Both the position numbers and the translations under genes were made by a program. From Atopobiaceae bacterium (GTDB taxonomy: Bacteria > Actinomycetota > Coriobacteriia > Coriobacteriales > Atopobiaceae): DNA of 64,000 bases. Of the stretch, positions 8,265 to 16,751 are shown one piece after another (the first letter of the stretch is position 1; every line of letters starts with the position of its first letter). The notes below the pieces were generated by a model. It worked only from the letters and a program-made list of their open reading frames with translations. It was not told where the DNA came from and made no database searches. The stretch is taken from the NCBI GenBank assembly GCA_022483015.1, contig JAKVOB010000001.1, positions 682,001-746,000 of the forward strand, in the 5' to 3' direction.

Positions 8265-9544
8265 ATGGGATACTCAACGCGTTCCGCGTTCCGGAGCTTC
8301 GTCGCAAGCTCCTGATCACGATCGGTATCCTGGTGCTGTATCGGGTGGGTGCCTACCTGCCCGTGCCGGGCATCCCGTTCTCGGACATGCTCACGCAGTA
8401 CCAGAACTCCGCTGATACGACGGGTGCCGTCGCCGTGCTGAACCTGTTCAGCGGCGGCGCGCTCTCGCGTATGTCGGTCTTCTCGCTCGGGATCATGCCC
8501 TACATCACCGCCCAGATCATCATGCAGATGATGCAGTCGGTGGTTCCCTCTCTGGGAGACATGGCCAAGGAAGGCGAGTCCGGTCAGCGCAAGATCACGC
8601 AGTACACGCGCTACCTCACGGTAGGCCTGGCACTTCTCAACGCCATCGGGTACCTGTTCCTCTTCAAGAGCGACTCGTACGGCATCAGCTGGGACTCCAC
8701 TGGCGTCCCTGGCGTGCTCATGGACATCATGGTCGTCGTGACGATGCTCGCGGGCGCAATCCTCATCATGTGGCTTGGCGAGGTCATCACGCAGCGTGGT
8801 GTCGGCAACGGCATGTCGCTCATCATCTTCGCTAACATCATGAGCGGGCTTCCCACGTCCATCATCCAGTCGTTCCAGAACTCTGACAACGGCGGCATCA
8901 TGACGATCCTCATCGTCGTGGTCATCCTCGCGATTATCCCGCTCATCGTCTTCATCGAGCGTGGCCAGCGACGGATTCCCGTGCAGTATGCCAAGCGCGT
9001 CGTCGGACGGCGCGTCATGGGCGGGCAGGCAACGTACCTGCCGATCAAGGTCAACACGGCCGGCGTCATCCCCATCATCTTCGCGAGCGCGCTGCTGTAC
9101 TTCCCCGCGCAGATCGCCGTGTTCTTCCCTAGCATCGACTGGATGCAGACCTTCGCCAACGCCGTCTCGTCCGGCTGGGTCAACTGGATCCTCTCGGTCG
9201 TGCTCATCGTCTTCTTCGCGTACTTCTACACCTCCATGGTGTTCAACCCCGAGGAGACGGCGGACACGCTCCGTAAGCAGGGCGGCTTCATACCCGGCGT
9301 CCGTCCGGGTGCGGCCACTGCGGCTTACATCAAGTCGACGCTGAGCCATATCACGCTGCCGGGCGCACTCTTCATGGCAGTCATCGCCGTCGTGCCTTCC
9401 ATCATCTTCACCTTCACGTCGAACTCGCTCATCCAGGCCTTCGGCGGAACCTCGATCCTGATCATGGTGGGCGTCGCGCTCGACACCATCTCGCAGCTCG
9501 AGAGTCAGCTCAAGACTCACGACTACGAGGGCATCTTCAAGTAG
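8258..9544 (+). CDS. secY: protein translocase subunit SecY
   Basis: SecY is the channel of the Sec translocon in the plasma membrane. The 428-residue protein has about ten membrane segments and family landmarks: RKLLITIGILVLYRVGAYLP in TM1, NLFSGGALSRMSVFSLGIMP, the loop RRIPVQYAKRVVGRR, and NPEETADTLRKQGGFIPGVR. It starts at GTG 8258, overlapping the end of rplO. It is followed by adk after 17 nt in the widely conserved secY-adk-map-infA arrangement. Confidence 0.97.
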   Translation: MLNGILNAFRVPELRRKLLITIGILVLYRVGAYLPVPGIPFSDMLTQYQNSADTTGAVAVLNLFSGGALSRMSVFSLGIMPYITAQIIMQMMQSVVPSLGDMAKEGESGQRKITQYTRYLTVGLALLNAIGYLFLFKSDSYGISWDSTGVPGVLMDIMVVVTMLAGAILIMWLGEVITQRGVGNGMSLIIFANIMSGLPTSIIQSFQNSDNGGIMTILIVVVILAIIPLIVFIERGQRRIPVQYAKRVVGRRVMGGQATYLPIKVNTAGVIPIIFASALLYFPAQIAVFFPSIDWMQTFANAVSSGWVNWILSVVLIVFFAYFYTSMVFNPEETADTLRKQGGFIPGVRPGAATAAYIKSTLSHITLPGALFMAVIAVVPSIIFTFTSNSLIQAFGGTSILIMVGVALDTISQLESQLKTHDYEGIFK

Positions 9545-9561
9545 AGCTGGGAGGATATCCG

Positions 9562-10188
9562 ATGAACATCGTTCTGCTCGGAGCCCCCGGTGCCGGCAAG
9601 GGCACCCAGGCACAGAAGCTCGTGGAGGACTTCGGCATCGCCCACATCTCGACGGGTGACCTGCTCCGTGCCGCCGTCAAGGAGGGGAGCCGGCTCGGCC
9701 GCGAGGCCAAGTCCTACATGGACGAGGGCAAGCTGGTCCCGGACAAGCTCGTCATCGACCTGGTGAAGGAGCGCCTGGACGCAGATGACGCCCAGGGCGG
9801 CTTCATCCTCGACGGGTTCCCTCGCAACACGGCTCAGGCGGTCACGCTCGACTCGGAGCTCTCCGACCTCGGCAAGTCGCTCGATGCCGCGCTGCTCGTC
9901 GATGTGGCCCCCGAGGTCATCGTCGGGCGTCTCTCGTCCCGTCGTACCTGCCGTTCGTGCGGATACACCGCTCCTGCAGGTGTGGACGTCTGCCCCGCCT
10001 GTGGCGGCGAGATGTACCAGCGTGACGACGACAAGCCTGAGACCATCCAGCATCGTCTCGATGTCTACCAGTCGCAGACGGCACCGCTCGTGGAGTACTA
10101 CCTCGGTCATGGGATCCTCGTCAAGGTCGACGGCGACCGTCCCGTTGATGATGTCTACGCCGACGTGAAGGCGCGTCTTTCACTATGA
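9562..10188 (+). CDS. adk: adenylate kinase
   Basis: Adenylate kinase interconverts ATP + AMP and 2 ADP. The 208-residue enzyme has the P-loop GAPGAGKGT at residues 7-15, the AMP-binding STGDLLR segment, GFPRNTAQA, and a LID domain carrying a four-cysteine zinc site (CRSCGYT and CPACGG), as in Gram-positive long-form enzymes. It has a GGGAGGA ribosome-binding site. The stop overlaps the map start by 4 nt (ATGA). Confidence 0.97.
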   Translation: MNIVLLGAPGAGKGTQAQKLVEDFGIAHISTGDLLRAAVKEGSRLGREAKSYMDEGKLVPDKLVIDLVKERLDADDAQGGFILDGFPRNTAQAVTLDSELSDLGKSLDAALLVDVAPEVIVGRLSSRRTCRSCGYTAPAGVDVCPACGGEMYQRDDDKPETIQHRLDVYQSQTAPLVEYYLGHGILVKVDGDRPVDDVYADVKARLSL

Positions 10189-10982
10189 TCAAAATCAAGA
10201 CAGCTACTGAGATCGAGGGTATGAAGCCTGCAGGCTCCCTCTCGAAGATGGCCCTTCGTCGTGTCGGCCAGATGATCGAGCCTGGCGTGTCTACGCTCGA
10301 GCTTGACCGCGCGGCCGAGGGTCTCATCCGGCTCCACGGCGGGATTCCTGCCTTCAAGGGCTACGGCGGCTTCCCTGGCACCATCTGCTCGTCCATCAAC
10401 GAGCAGGTCGTCCATGGCATCCCCTCCGAGGGCGTCATCCTCGAGGAGGGCGACATCGTCTCCATCGACACGGGTGCCATCGTCGACGATTGGGTCGGGG
10501 ACAACGCATGGACCTTCTTCTGCGGCGAGCCCTCCCGCGAGCAGCGCGCCCTCTGCGAGGTCACGCGCGACTGCCTCAAGGCCGGCATCAAGCAGGCCGT
10601 CCCCGGCAATCACCTCGGTGACATCGGCCATGCCGTCCAGGAGCTCGCTGAGCGTCACGGCTTCGGCGTCGTCCGTGAGTATGTGGGACACGGTGTCGGT
10701 CATGACATGCACGAGGATCCCAACGTCCCCAACTACGGCAAGGCCGGTAGGGGTGTTCGGCTCCAGGCAGGCATGGTCATCGCCATCGAGCCCATGATCA
10801 CACTCGGCACCTATGAGTGTGACGTCATGCCCAACCGTTGGACCGTGGTCACCGCTGACCACAAGAGCGCTGCGCACTATGAGAACACCATCGCCATCAC
10901 CGAGGACGGTCCCGTGATCCTCACCACCGATGACGAGGGCTCTTGGTGCCCGCTCGAAGGTGGGAGCGAGGCCGCAGAATAG
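10185..10982 (+). CDS. map: methionine aminopeptidase type I
   Basis: This enzyme removes N-terminal methionine from new proteins. The 265-residue protein keeps the dinuclear metal ligands: Asp in SIDTGAIVDDWVGDNAW (two Asp), His in GHGVGHDMHEDPNV, Glu in AIEPMI and Glu in AITEDGPVIL. The start overlaps the adk stop. The last 15 residues form a short extension after the catalytic core. Length is slightly above the E. coli enzyme (264). Confidence 0.96.
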   Translation: MIKIKTATEIEGMKPAGSLSKMALRRVGQMIEPGVSTLELDRAAEGLIRLHGGIPAFKGYGGFPGTICSSINEQVVHGIPSEGVILEEGDIVSIDTGAIVDDWVGDNAWTFFCGEPSREQRALCEVTRDCLKAGIKQAVPGNHLGDIGHAVQELAERHGFGVVREYVGHGVGHDMHEDPNVPNYGKAGRGVRLQAGMVIAIEPMITLGTYECDVMPNRWTVVTADHKSAAHYENTIAITEDGPVILTTDDEGSWCPLEGGSEAAE

Positions 10983-11020
10983 GCCTCTTGGGGAGATTCC
11001 TTGTCGGGGTCTGCCTACAG

Positions 11021-11049
11021 TGGACTTGTGCTCGGTTCTTCTGTAAGAT
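11021..11049 (+). promoter_or_regulatory. candidate promoter for infA-alpha operon
   Basis: TGGACT at 11021-11026 and TAAGAT at 11044-11049 are separated by exactly 17 bp, four of six matches each to the -35 and -10 consensus. They lie in the 106-nt gap between map and infA. Transcription would start near 11056, about 33 nt before the TTG start of infA. Confidence 0.4.
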
Positions 11050-11088
11050 GTTCTATCGCTGTCATGGTGCGAGGAGAGGGTACGGAAT

Positions 11089-11307
11089 TTGAGCAAACAA
11101 GACGCAATCGAGCTAGAGGGCACGGTCGTAGAGCCGTTGCCTAACGCCATGTTCAAGGTGGAGCTCGAGAACGACCACACCATCCTCTGCACCATCTCGG
11201 GCAAGATCCGAATGAACTACATCAGGATCCTCCCCGGCGACAAGGTCGTCGTAGAGATGAGTCCCTACGACCTCACGCGCGGCCGAATCACCTACCGCTA
11301 CAAGTAG
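11089..11307 (+). CDS. infA: translation initiation factor IF-1
   Basis: A 72-residue S1-like OB-fold protein ([55 protein letters not shown]), a textbook IF-1. It starts at TTG 11089 after a GAGGAGAGGG ribosome-binding site. IF-1 binds the A site during initiation. It heads the infA-rpmJ-rpsM-rpsK-rpsD-rpoA-rplQ cluster. Confidence 0.97.
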   Translation: MSKQDAIELEGTVVEPLPNAMFKVELENDHTILCTISGKIRMNYIRILPGDKVVVEMSPYDLTRGRITYRYK

Positions 11308-11399
11308 GGTGGGCGCGTTGCACCATTCAGCCTAGGATATTCACGCCAGCGGCTGGGCGAAGACATAAGTTCGTATCAGCGCTACCGAAAGGAAGATCG

Positions 11400-11513
11400 A
11401 TGAAGGTACGCCCTTCGGTCAAGAAGATGTGCGACAAGTGCAAGATCGTCCGTCGCCATGGCAAGGTTTACGTCATCTGTGAGAACCCGCGCCACAAGCA
11501 GCGCCAGGGCTAG
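11400..11513 (+). CDS. rpmJ: 50S ribosomal protein L36
   Basis: A 37-residue protein ([20 protein letters not shown], then [17 protein letters not shown]) with the C-x2-C...C-x4-H zinc arrangement of zinc-binding L36. It lies between infA and rpsM as in most Gram-positive alpha operons, with GAAAGGAAGATCG as ribosome-binding site. It is a complete gene despite its small size. Confidence 0.97.
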   Translation: MKVRPSVKKMCDKCKIVRRHGKVYVICENPRHKQRQG

Positions 11514-11527
11514 AGAGGAGCACCAGG

Positions 11528-11899
11528 TTGGCACGTATCAACGGCGTCGACCTCCCGCGCGAGAAGCGCGTTGAGATCGGCCTCACCTATATCTTCGGCA
11601 TCGGTCGTACGACTGCCTCCAAGATCTGCGCCGAGTGTGGCGTGGACCCTGCGACCCGCGTCCGCGATCTCACTGAGGACGAGGTCACCAAGATCCGCGA
11701 CTACATTGACGCTAACTACGTCGTCGAGGGTGACCTTCGCCGCAACACCAAGCAGAACATTTCCCGCATGATGGAGATCGGCTGCTATCGTGGCCTTCGC
11801 CATCGCAAGGGTCTCCCTGTCCGTGGCCAGCGCACCCACACTAACGCTCGCACCCGTAAGGGCAAGAAGCGTCAGATCGGTGCCAAGAAGAGGGTCTAA
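11528..11899 (+). CDS. rpsM: 30S ribosomal protein S13
   Basis: The 123-residue S13 starts at TTG 11528 ([20 protein letters not shown] follows the initiator), then [11 protein letters not shown], and has the basic tail [19 protein letters not shown] that contacts P-site tRNA. A GAGAGGAGCACCAGG ribosome-binding site precedes it. S13 forms bridges to the large subunit in the 30S head. Confidence 0.97.
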   Translation: MARINGVDLPREKRVEIGLTYIFGIGRTTASKICAECGVDPATRVRDLTEDEVTKIRDYIDANYVVEGDLRRNTKQNISRMMEIGCYRGLRHRKGLPVRGQRTHTNARTRKGKKRQIGAKKRV

Positions 11900-11911
11900 G
11901 GGAGAATACAC

Positions 11912-12307
11912 ATGGCAGTTGCTAAGAAGAGCACTCGAGTCAAGCGTTCCGAGCGCAAGAACATCGCCGTGGGCCAGGCCCACATCCGGTCGACGTTCAA
12001 CAACACGATCATCTCTATCACGGACCCCCAGGGCAACGTTATTTCCTGGCAGTCCGCGGGTACCGTGGGCTTCAAGGGGTCGCGTAAGTCCACCCCGTTC
12101 GCAGCTCAGATGGCAGCCGAGGCATGCGCCAAGGCAGCCATGGAGCACGGCGTCCACAAGGTCGCCGTCTTCGTCAAGGGCCCCGGCTCCGGTCGCGAGA
12201 CGGCCATCCGCTCGCTTCAGGCAGCAGGGCTCGAGGTTTCGAGCATCCAGGACAAGACCCCAATCCCGCACAACGGTTGCCGTCCGTGCAAGCGTCGTCG
12301 CGTGTAG
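11912..12307 (+). CDS. rpsK: 30S ribosomal protein S11
   Basis: The 131-residue protein contains [20 protein letters not shown] and the signature [20 protein letters not shown] followed by [18 protein letters not shown]11 lines the 30S platform near the E site. Length is typical, and the gene lies 12 nt after rpsM. Confidence 0.97.
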   Translation: MAVAKKSTRVKRSERKNIAVGQAHIRSTFNNTIISITDPQGNVISWQSAGTVGFKGSRKSTPFAAQMAAEACAKAAMEHGVHKVAVFVKGPGSGRETAIRSLQAAGLEVSSIQDKTPIPHNGCRPCKRRRV

Positions 12308-12325
12308 TCAGGAAGGAACCAAGCA

Positions 12326-12919
12326 ATGGCAGTTGATAGGACCCCTGTCCTGAAGAGGTGCAGGTCCCTTGACATTGACCCCATCGTCATGGGGATCAAC
12401 AAGAAGTCGAACCGTCAGCCCAAGCGTCAGCGTCGCCAGGAGAGCGAGTACGGCCATCAGCTTCGCGAGAAGCAGAAGGCCAAGTTCATCTATGGCGTCC
12501 TCGAGGACCAGTTCCGTGGTTACTACGAGAAGGCACTCAAGCTCGAGGGTGTCACTGGCGACAACCTCATGGTCATTCTCGAGACCCGTCTCGACAACGT
12601 CGTGTTCCGTCTCGGCTTCGCCCGTACGCGCAAGGAGGCTCGTCAGACCGTCCGTCATGGTCACATCACCGTGAACGGCAAGCGTGTCGACATCCCCTCG
12701 TACCGCGTCAAGGCTGGCGACGTCGTGGCCGTTGGCGAGAAGTTCAAGGAGCTCCTTCCCATCAAGGAGTCCCTCATCTCCACCGAGCACATGGCCGTGC
12801 CTGCGTGGCTTGAGGTCGACATCGAGAAGCTCCAAGGCTCAGTCCTGCAGCTTCCCACGCGCGACCAGATCGATCTCGACATCGATGCTCAGCTCATCGT
12901 CGAGCTCTACTCCAAGTAG
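12326..12919 (+). CDS. rpsD: 30S ribosomal protein S4
   Basis: S4 is a 16S rRNA 5'-domain primary binder and fidelity factor. The 197-residue product has an S4 RNA-binding domain (RLDNVVFRLGFARTRKEARQ, then VRHGHITVNGKRVDIPSYRV). The N-terminal part (KRCRSLDIDPIVMGINKKSN) lacks a four-cysteine zinc knuckle, so it is the C-minus form. An AGGAAGGAACC ribosome-binding site precedes the ATG. Confidence 0.96.
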   Translation: MAVDRTPVLKRCRSLDIDPIVMGINKKSNRQPKRQRRQESEYGHQLREKQKAKFIYGVLEDQFRGYYEKALKLEGVTGDNLMVILETRLDNVVFRLGFARTRKEARQTVRHGHITVNGKRVDIPSYRVKAGDVVAVGEKFKELLPIKESLISTEHMAVPAWLEVDIEKLQGSVLQLPTRDQIDLDIDAQLIVELYSK

Positions 12920-12942
12920 CCCGCACCCGGTTGGAGGTACAC

Positions 12943-13884
12943 ATGTCCGAATTCATCCGACCGCAAGTGTCGGTAGAAGAGGTCAAGAACAATCTAGCTC
13001 GCGTGACCGTAGAACCGCTGGAGCGGGGCTACGGCGACACGCTCGGCAACTCGCTCCGTCGCGTCCTGCTCTCCTCTCTTGAGGGGGCGGCCGTCGAGGC
13101 CATCCAGATCGATGGCGTGCAGCATGAGTTCCAGACGGTCGAAGGCGTCTTCGAGGACGTCACCGACATCGTTCTCAACGTCAAGGGACTCACGTTCGCC
13201 TCGATGGGAACCGGTGACGAGGCCCTGGCCAGCATCTCCATCGATGGCCCTGCAACGGTCACCGGTGGCGACTTCAAGGTCCCTGCCGAGTTCGAGCTCA
13301 TCAACCCCGAGCATGTTATCTGCACGCTCGGCGAGGGAGCCCACCTCACCATGCATATGCGCATCGGTGTGGGCCGCGGCTACGTCTCGGGAGACAACAA
13401 CAAGCGCGACGATGACCCTATCGGTATCATCGACGTCGACTCGCTGTTCTCGCCTGTGCGTCGTTGCGCCAAGTCGGTGGAGCCCTGCCGCGTCGGTCAG
13501 CATACCGACTACGACCGTCTCGTCCTCGAGATCGAGACCGACGGTGCCATCACGCCGAGGGATGCCGTGGTCGAGGCTGCCAACATCATCAACCAGCACA
13601 TGAGCGCCTTCATGACGCTGGCCGAGGAGGATGCGCCGGAGGAGGACTCCTCCATCTTCGCCCAGGGCGAGGAGGACGATAACTCAGAGCTCGACAAGCA
13701 GATCGAGGACCTGGACCTTTCCGTCCGCTCCTACAACTGCCTCAAGCGCGCCGGCATCCACTCCGTGCGTCAGCTCGTGGAGTTCTCGGAGAACGACCTG
13801 CTCAACATCCGTAACTTCGGCGTCAAGTCGATCGAGGAAGTCAAGGACAAGCTCGAGTCGATGGGGCTGGGCCTCAAGGCCTAG
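12943..13884 (+). CDS. rpoA: DNA-directed RNA polymerase subunit alpha
   Basis: The 313-residue alpha subunit has the N-terminal assembly domain (RGYGDTLGNSLRRVLLSSLE) and the C-terminal helix-hairpin domain (LKRAGIHSVRQLVEFSENDL, then RNFGVKSIEEVKDKL) that contacts UP elements and activators, joined by an acidic linker (EEDAPEEDSSIFAQGEEDD). ATG 12943 is chosen over the in-frame TTG at 12931 because TTGGAGGT acts as its ribosome-binding site and MSEFIRPQVS is the family start. Confidence 0.97.
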   Translation: MSEFIRPQVSVEEVKNNLARVTVEPLERGYGDTLGNSLRRVLLSSLEGAAVEAIQIDGVQHEFQTVEGVFEDVTDIVLNVKGLTFASMGTGDEALASISIDGPATVTGGDFKVPAEFELINPEHVICTLGEGAHLTMHMRIGVGRGYVSGDNNKRDDDPIGIIDVDSLFSPVRRCAKSVEPCRVGQHTDYDRLVLEIETDGAITPRDAVVEAANIINQHMSAFMTLAEEDAPEEDSSIFAQGEEDDNSELDKQIEDLDLSVRSYNCLKRAGIHSVRQLVEFSENDLLNIRNFGVKSIEEVKDKLESMGLGLKA

Positions 13885-13917
13885 CACGCTGTAGAAAACC
13901 CTTTAGGAGCAACAAGC

Positions 13918-14436
13918 ATGAGGCACAACAAGAAGAAGGGCATGAAGCTCGGCACCGACGCGAGCCATACCAAGGCCATGAAGAGGAGCCTCGTCGGCGC
14001 CCTCCTTGCGAACGACCGTATCAAGACCACGCTTCCGCGGGCCAAGGCCATTCGTCCCGATGTCGACCGCATCATCACCTGGGCCAAGAAGGGCGACCTC
14101 AGCAGCCGTCGTAATGCCATCGCGTGGCTGGGCGATGCCGAGCTCGTTCGCGAGACCTTCGAGAAGGCCGCTCAGGGCATGTGGTCCGACCGCAACGGCG
14201 GCTACACGCGCATCATGAAGCTCGGTCCCCGCAAGGGAGACAATGCCGAGGTCGTGATCATGGAGGTCGTCACCGAGGCCGTCAAGCCCAAGGACTCTGG
14301 CAAGACCGAGGTCAAGAAGGCTGCCAAGCCGCGCAAGGCTGCCAAGAAGGCCGAGACGCCTGCCGAGGAGGCTCCCGAGCCCGAGGCCGTGGCCACCGAG
14401 GCCGCGAGCGACGCCGAGGACACCAAGTCCGAGTAG
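13918..14436 (+). CDS. rplQ: 50S ribosomal protein L17 with charged C-terminal extension
   Basis: The first 115 or so residues are normal L17 (MRHNKKKGMKLGTDASHTKA, RSLVGALLANDRIKTTLPRA, RNGGYTRIMKLGPRKGDNA). A 55-residue Lys/Ala then Glu/Ala-rich tail follows (KKAAKPRKAAKKAETPAEEA), giving 172 residues instead of about 120. Such low-complexity tails on L17 are seen in other actinobacteria and are probably disordered. It is the last gene of the alpha operon, closed by a terminator. Confidence 0.96.
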   Translation: MRHNKKKGMKLGTDASHTKAMKRSLVGALLANDRIKTTLPRAKAIRPDVDRIITWAKKGDLSSRRNAIAWLGDAELVRETFEKAAQGMWSDRNGGYTRIMKLGPRKGDNAEVVIMEVVTEAVKPKDSGKTEVKKAAKPRKAAKKAETPAEEAPEPEAVATEAASDAEDTKSE

Positions 14437-14467
14437 ATGCGTCTGGCTCTCATGACGTAGGACCTAT

Positions 14468-14503
14468 GAGGGAGGCCCGGCTGCTGCCGTGGCCTCCCTC
14501 TTT
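14468..14503 (+). terminator. terminator of the alpha operon
   Basis: GAGGGAGGCC (14468-14477) pairs with GGCCTCCCTC (14491-14500), with an inner CGGC/GCCG stem around loop TGCT. A short T-run (TTTC) follows. It lies 31 nt after the rplQ stop. Confidence 0.8.
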
Positions 14504-14556
14504 CATTTCACGTCCCGTAGCGGGCCGACCGCGCAAGAACCGGAGGGAGGGTCGAC

Positions 14557-15948
14557 ATGATCGAGGTCTCACATGTGAGCCTCACCTATCAGGGTGAGGC
14601 TGCCCCTGCCCTCGACGACGTCTCCCTCCGCCTGGCGCCGGGCGAGCGGCTTGGCATCATGGGCCCTAACGGCTCCGGCAAGTCCACCCTCGCACGTCTC
14701 ATGAATGGTGGGCTCGCTCCCGACTCTGGCAGCGTGGTCGTGGATGGGGCCGATCCCTCGTCAAGTCGTGAGCAGGCGCGTGAGGTCGCCCGTCTCGTCG
14801 CCTTCGTCCGTCAGGACCCGACCTCGCAGATCGTCTCGTCGAACGTACTGGAGGAGGTCTGCTTCGGTCCCTGCAACCTCGGTATCCCCCAGGAAGAGGT
14901 CTTGCAGCGGGCCCGCGGGTGCATCGATGAGGTAGGCCTAGGCAGACTTTCGTCGCAGAGGGTCGACACGCTCTCGGGCGGCGAACTCGAACGTCTGGCA
15001 TTGGCCGGCGTCCTTGCCATGGACCCTTCCTACCTGGTGCTTGATGAGTCGCTCTCGCAGCTTGACGAGCCATCGCGTGCTCGCCTCCGCGCGCTCGTGT
15101 CGTCGCGGGTCGCTCGCGGCATGGGGCTTGTGCAGGTGACGCACGACCTTGCTGACGTAAGGTCGCTCGATCGGGTCATCTGCCTCGTTGACGGGGCCGT
15201 CGCATGGCAGGGCGCGCCCGCGGCCCTCCTGTCCGACGAATGCCTCCTCAAGCGCTTGGGCCTCGCGTGCGACCTGCCGACCCATGTGGCCCATGCGAGG
15301 GAGATGGGGGACACGCTCGAGGCAAGACAGCTGCGTGTCACGTACGGTGGTCGCCTCGTCCTCGATGACGTCATCCTGGCCGTGAGGCCCGGCGAGGTCG
15401 TCTGTGTGTCAGGAGCTTCCGGATGTGGGAAGACGACCCTCGCTCGTGTGCTGGCAGGTGTCCAGGAGCCTGATGCCGGTGAGGCGTTCCTCGGTGACCA
15501 TGCCGTCGTGCCCGGACAGGTGGGTCTTGCCTTCCAAAGGCCCGAGGACCAGCTCTTCGCGGCGACGGTTGCCGAGGACGTCTCCTATGGCCCACGCAAC
15601 CTCGGGGTCTCGGATGAGGACGTGCGTGAGCGTGCGAGAGGTGCCCTCGAGGCGGTTGGGCTCGACCCAGAGACGGTCGGCAAGCGGTCTCCCTTCCTGC
15701 TCTCTGGCGGCCAGAGGAGACGTGTCGGACTCGCGGGCATCGTGGCGCTGTCGCCTCGGGCCTATGTGTTCGACGAGCCCACGGTCGGTCTCGACGCCCG
15801 TGGTAAGGCCTTCCTGCATGGCCTGGTCGAAGACCTCGCGTCGGGTGGGGCACCGGTGGTCGTCGTGAGCCATGAGGTAGGGGAGTGGAAGGCCTCCTCC
15901 GACAGGGTGGTCCGACTTCGTGGAGGGGTGCTGGTCCCATGGGAATAG
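14557..15948 (+). CDS. ECF transporter, fused A1-A2 ATPase subunit
   Basis: A 463-residue protein containing two complete ABC ATPase domains, equivalent to EcfA1 and EcfA2 joined in one chain. Domain 1 has Walker A GPNGSGKST (36-44), signature LSGGE and Walker B-like LVLDES (Ser after Glu). Domain 2 begins near residue 245 with GASGCGKTT, LSGGQRRRVGLAG and VFDEPTVGLD. ECF modules import vitamins and metals together with an EcfT scaffold and a substrate-binding S protein. EcfT follows directly, but no S component is adjacent, so this is probably a shared (group II) module. A second A1A2 fusion lies at 50160-51911. Confidence 0.9.
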   Translation: MIEVSHVSLTYQGEAAPALDDVSLRLAPGERLGIMGPNGSGKSTLARLMNGGLAPDSGSVVVDGADPSSSREQAREVARLVAFVRQDPTSQIVSSNVLEEVCFGPCNLGIPQEEVLQRARGCIDEVGLGRLSSQRVDTLSGGELERLALAGVLAMDPSYLVLDESLSQLDEPSRARLRALVSSRVARGMGLVQVTHDLADVRSLDRVICLVDGAVAWQGAPAALLSDECLLKRLGLACDLPTHVAHAREMGDTLEARQLRVTYGGRLVLDDVILAVRPGEVVCVSGASGCGKTTLARVLAGVQEPDAGEAFLGDHAVVPGQVGLAFQRPEDQLFAATVAEDVSYGPRNLGVSDEDVRERARGALEAVGLDPETVGKRSPFLLSGGQRRRVGLAGIVALSPRAYVFDEPTVGLDARGKAFLHGLVEDLASGGAPVVVVSHEVGEWKASSDRVVRLRGGVLVPWE

Positions 15949-16751
15949 CGGCTCCGTTCGGGTCATACGTCATGACGGACTCCCCGGTGCATCGCCTCGA
16001 TGCGCGTGTCAAGCTCATCCTCCTGCTTGCGCTCACCGTGGTGCTCTTCGTATGCCAGGAACCTGCGCTGGTCGTCCTCTGCGCCCTTGCCCTCATCCCA
16101 CTCGTGCTGATGGCAAGGGTACCTCCCGCATCCCTCGCGCGTGGCGTCCTGCCCTGCATCGTGATCCTCGCGTTCTCGTTCCTCGCGAACGCGTTCGTGC
16201 TCGATGGGTCTGCCGACGTCGTTCTCTGGGGAAGCCTCGGGCTCTCGTGGGCCGGTCTGCTGCGGGGTGCCATGGCGGTGGCGCGAATCGTGCTGCTCGT
16301 GTGCTACGCGCTCGTGGTGTCGGCCACGACCACGTCCAACGAGCTTGCCGACGGGCTCGTGTCGCTCATGATGCCATTGCGTGCGCTCCATGTGCCCGTC
16401 GGTGACATCGCCATGACCCTCTCGATCGCACTTCGGTTCATTCCTGTGACGGTCTCGGAGTTCGATCGCATCCGCGCGGCACAGAGGGCACGTGGGGCCG
16501 ACTTCGAGAGGGGGTCGGTGTTCCATCGCGTCGCGCGATGGGGCTCCGTGTTCGTGCCCCTCGTGGTGTCGCTCTTCATACGTGCCGACGGCCTTGCCGA
16601 TGCCATGCGCGACAGGTGCTATCAGGGTGCTGACCGGACGCGGCTGTCCCAGCCCTTGCGCCGTGCCGATGTGGTCGTGCTCGTGGTGGGGGTCTTGGCC
16701 TGCTGCGGCGTCTGCCTGCTCGTAGGCATCTCGGCATGGGTGGTGCGCTGA
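15939..16751 (+). CDS. ECF transporter T component (EcfT)
   Basis: A 270-residue membrane protein with five or six hydrophobic segments and the cytoplasmic coupling motif region (ALRFIPVTVSEFDRIRAAQR and then ARGADFERG), which contains the A-R-G triplet of EcfT proteins. It begins MGIAAPFGSYVMTDSPVHRL; the DSPVHRLDAR segment is characteristic. The ATG at 15939 overlaps the ATPase stop codon, indicating coupling. The stop overlaps the next gene as TGATG. Confidence 0.88.
   Translation: MGIAAPFGSYVMTDSPVHRLDARVKLILLLALTVVLFVCQEPALVVLCALALIPLVLMARVPPASLARGVLPCIVILAFSFLANAFVLDGSADVVLWGSLGLSWAGLLRGAMAVARIVLLVCYALVVSATTTSNELADGLVSLMMPLRALHVPVGDIAMTLSIALRFIPVTVSEFDRIRAAQRARGADFERGSVFHRVARWGSVFVPLVVSLFIRADGLADAMRDRCYQGADRTRLSQPLRRADVVVLVVGVLACCGVCLLVGISAWVVR

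Noticed and set aside
8261-9613. 450-codon antisense frame over secY
   Set aside because: The His/Arg/Asp-rich translation is typical of the reverse strand of a membrane-protein gene; no ribosome-binding site or homology.
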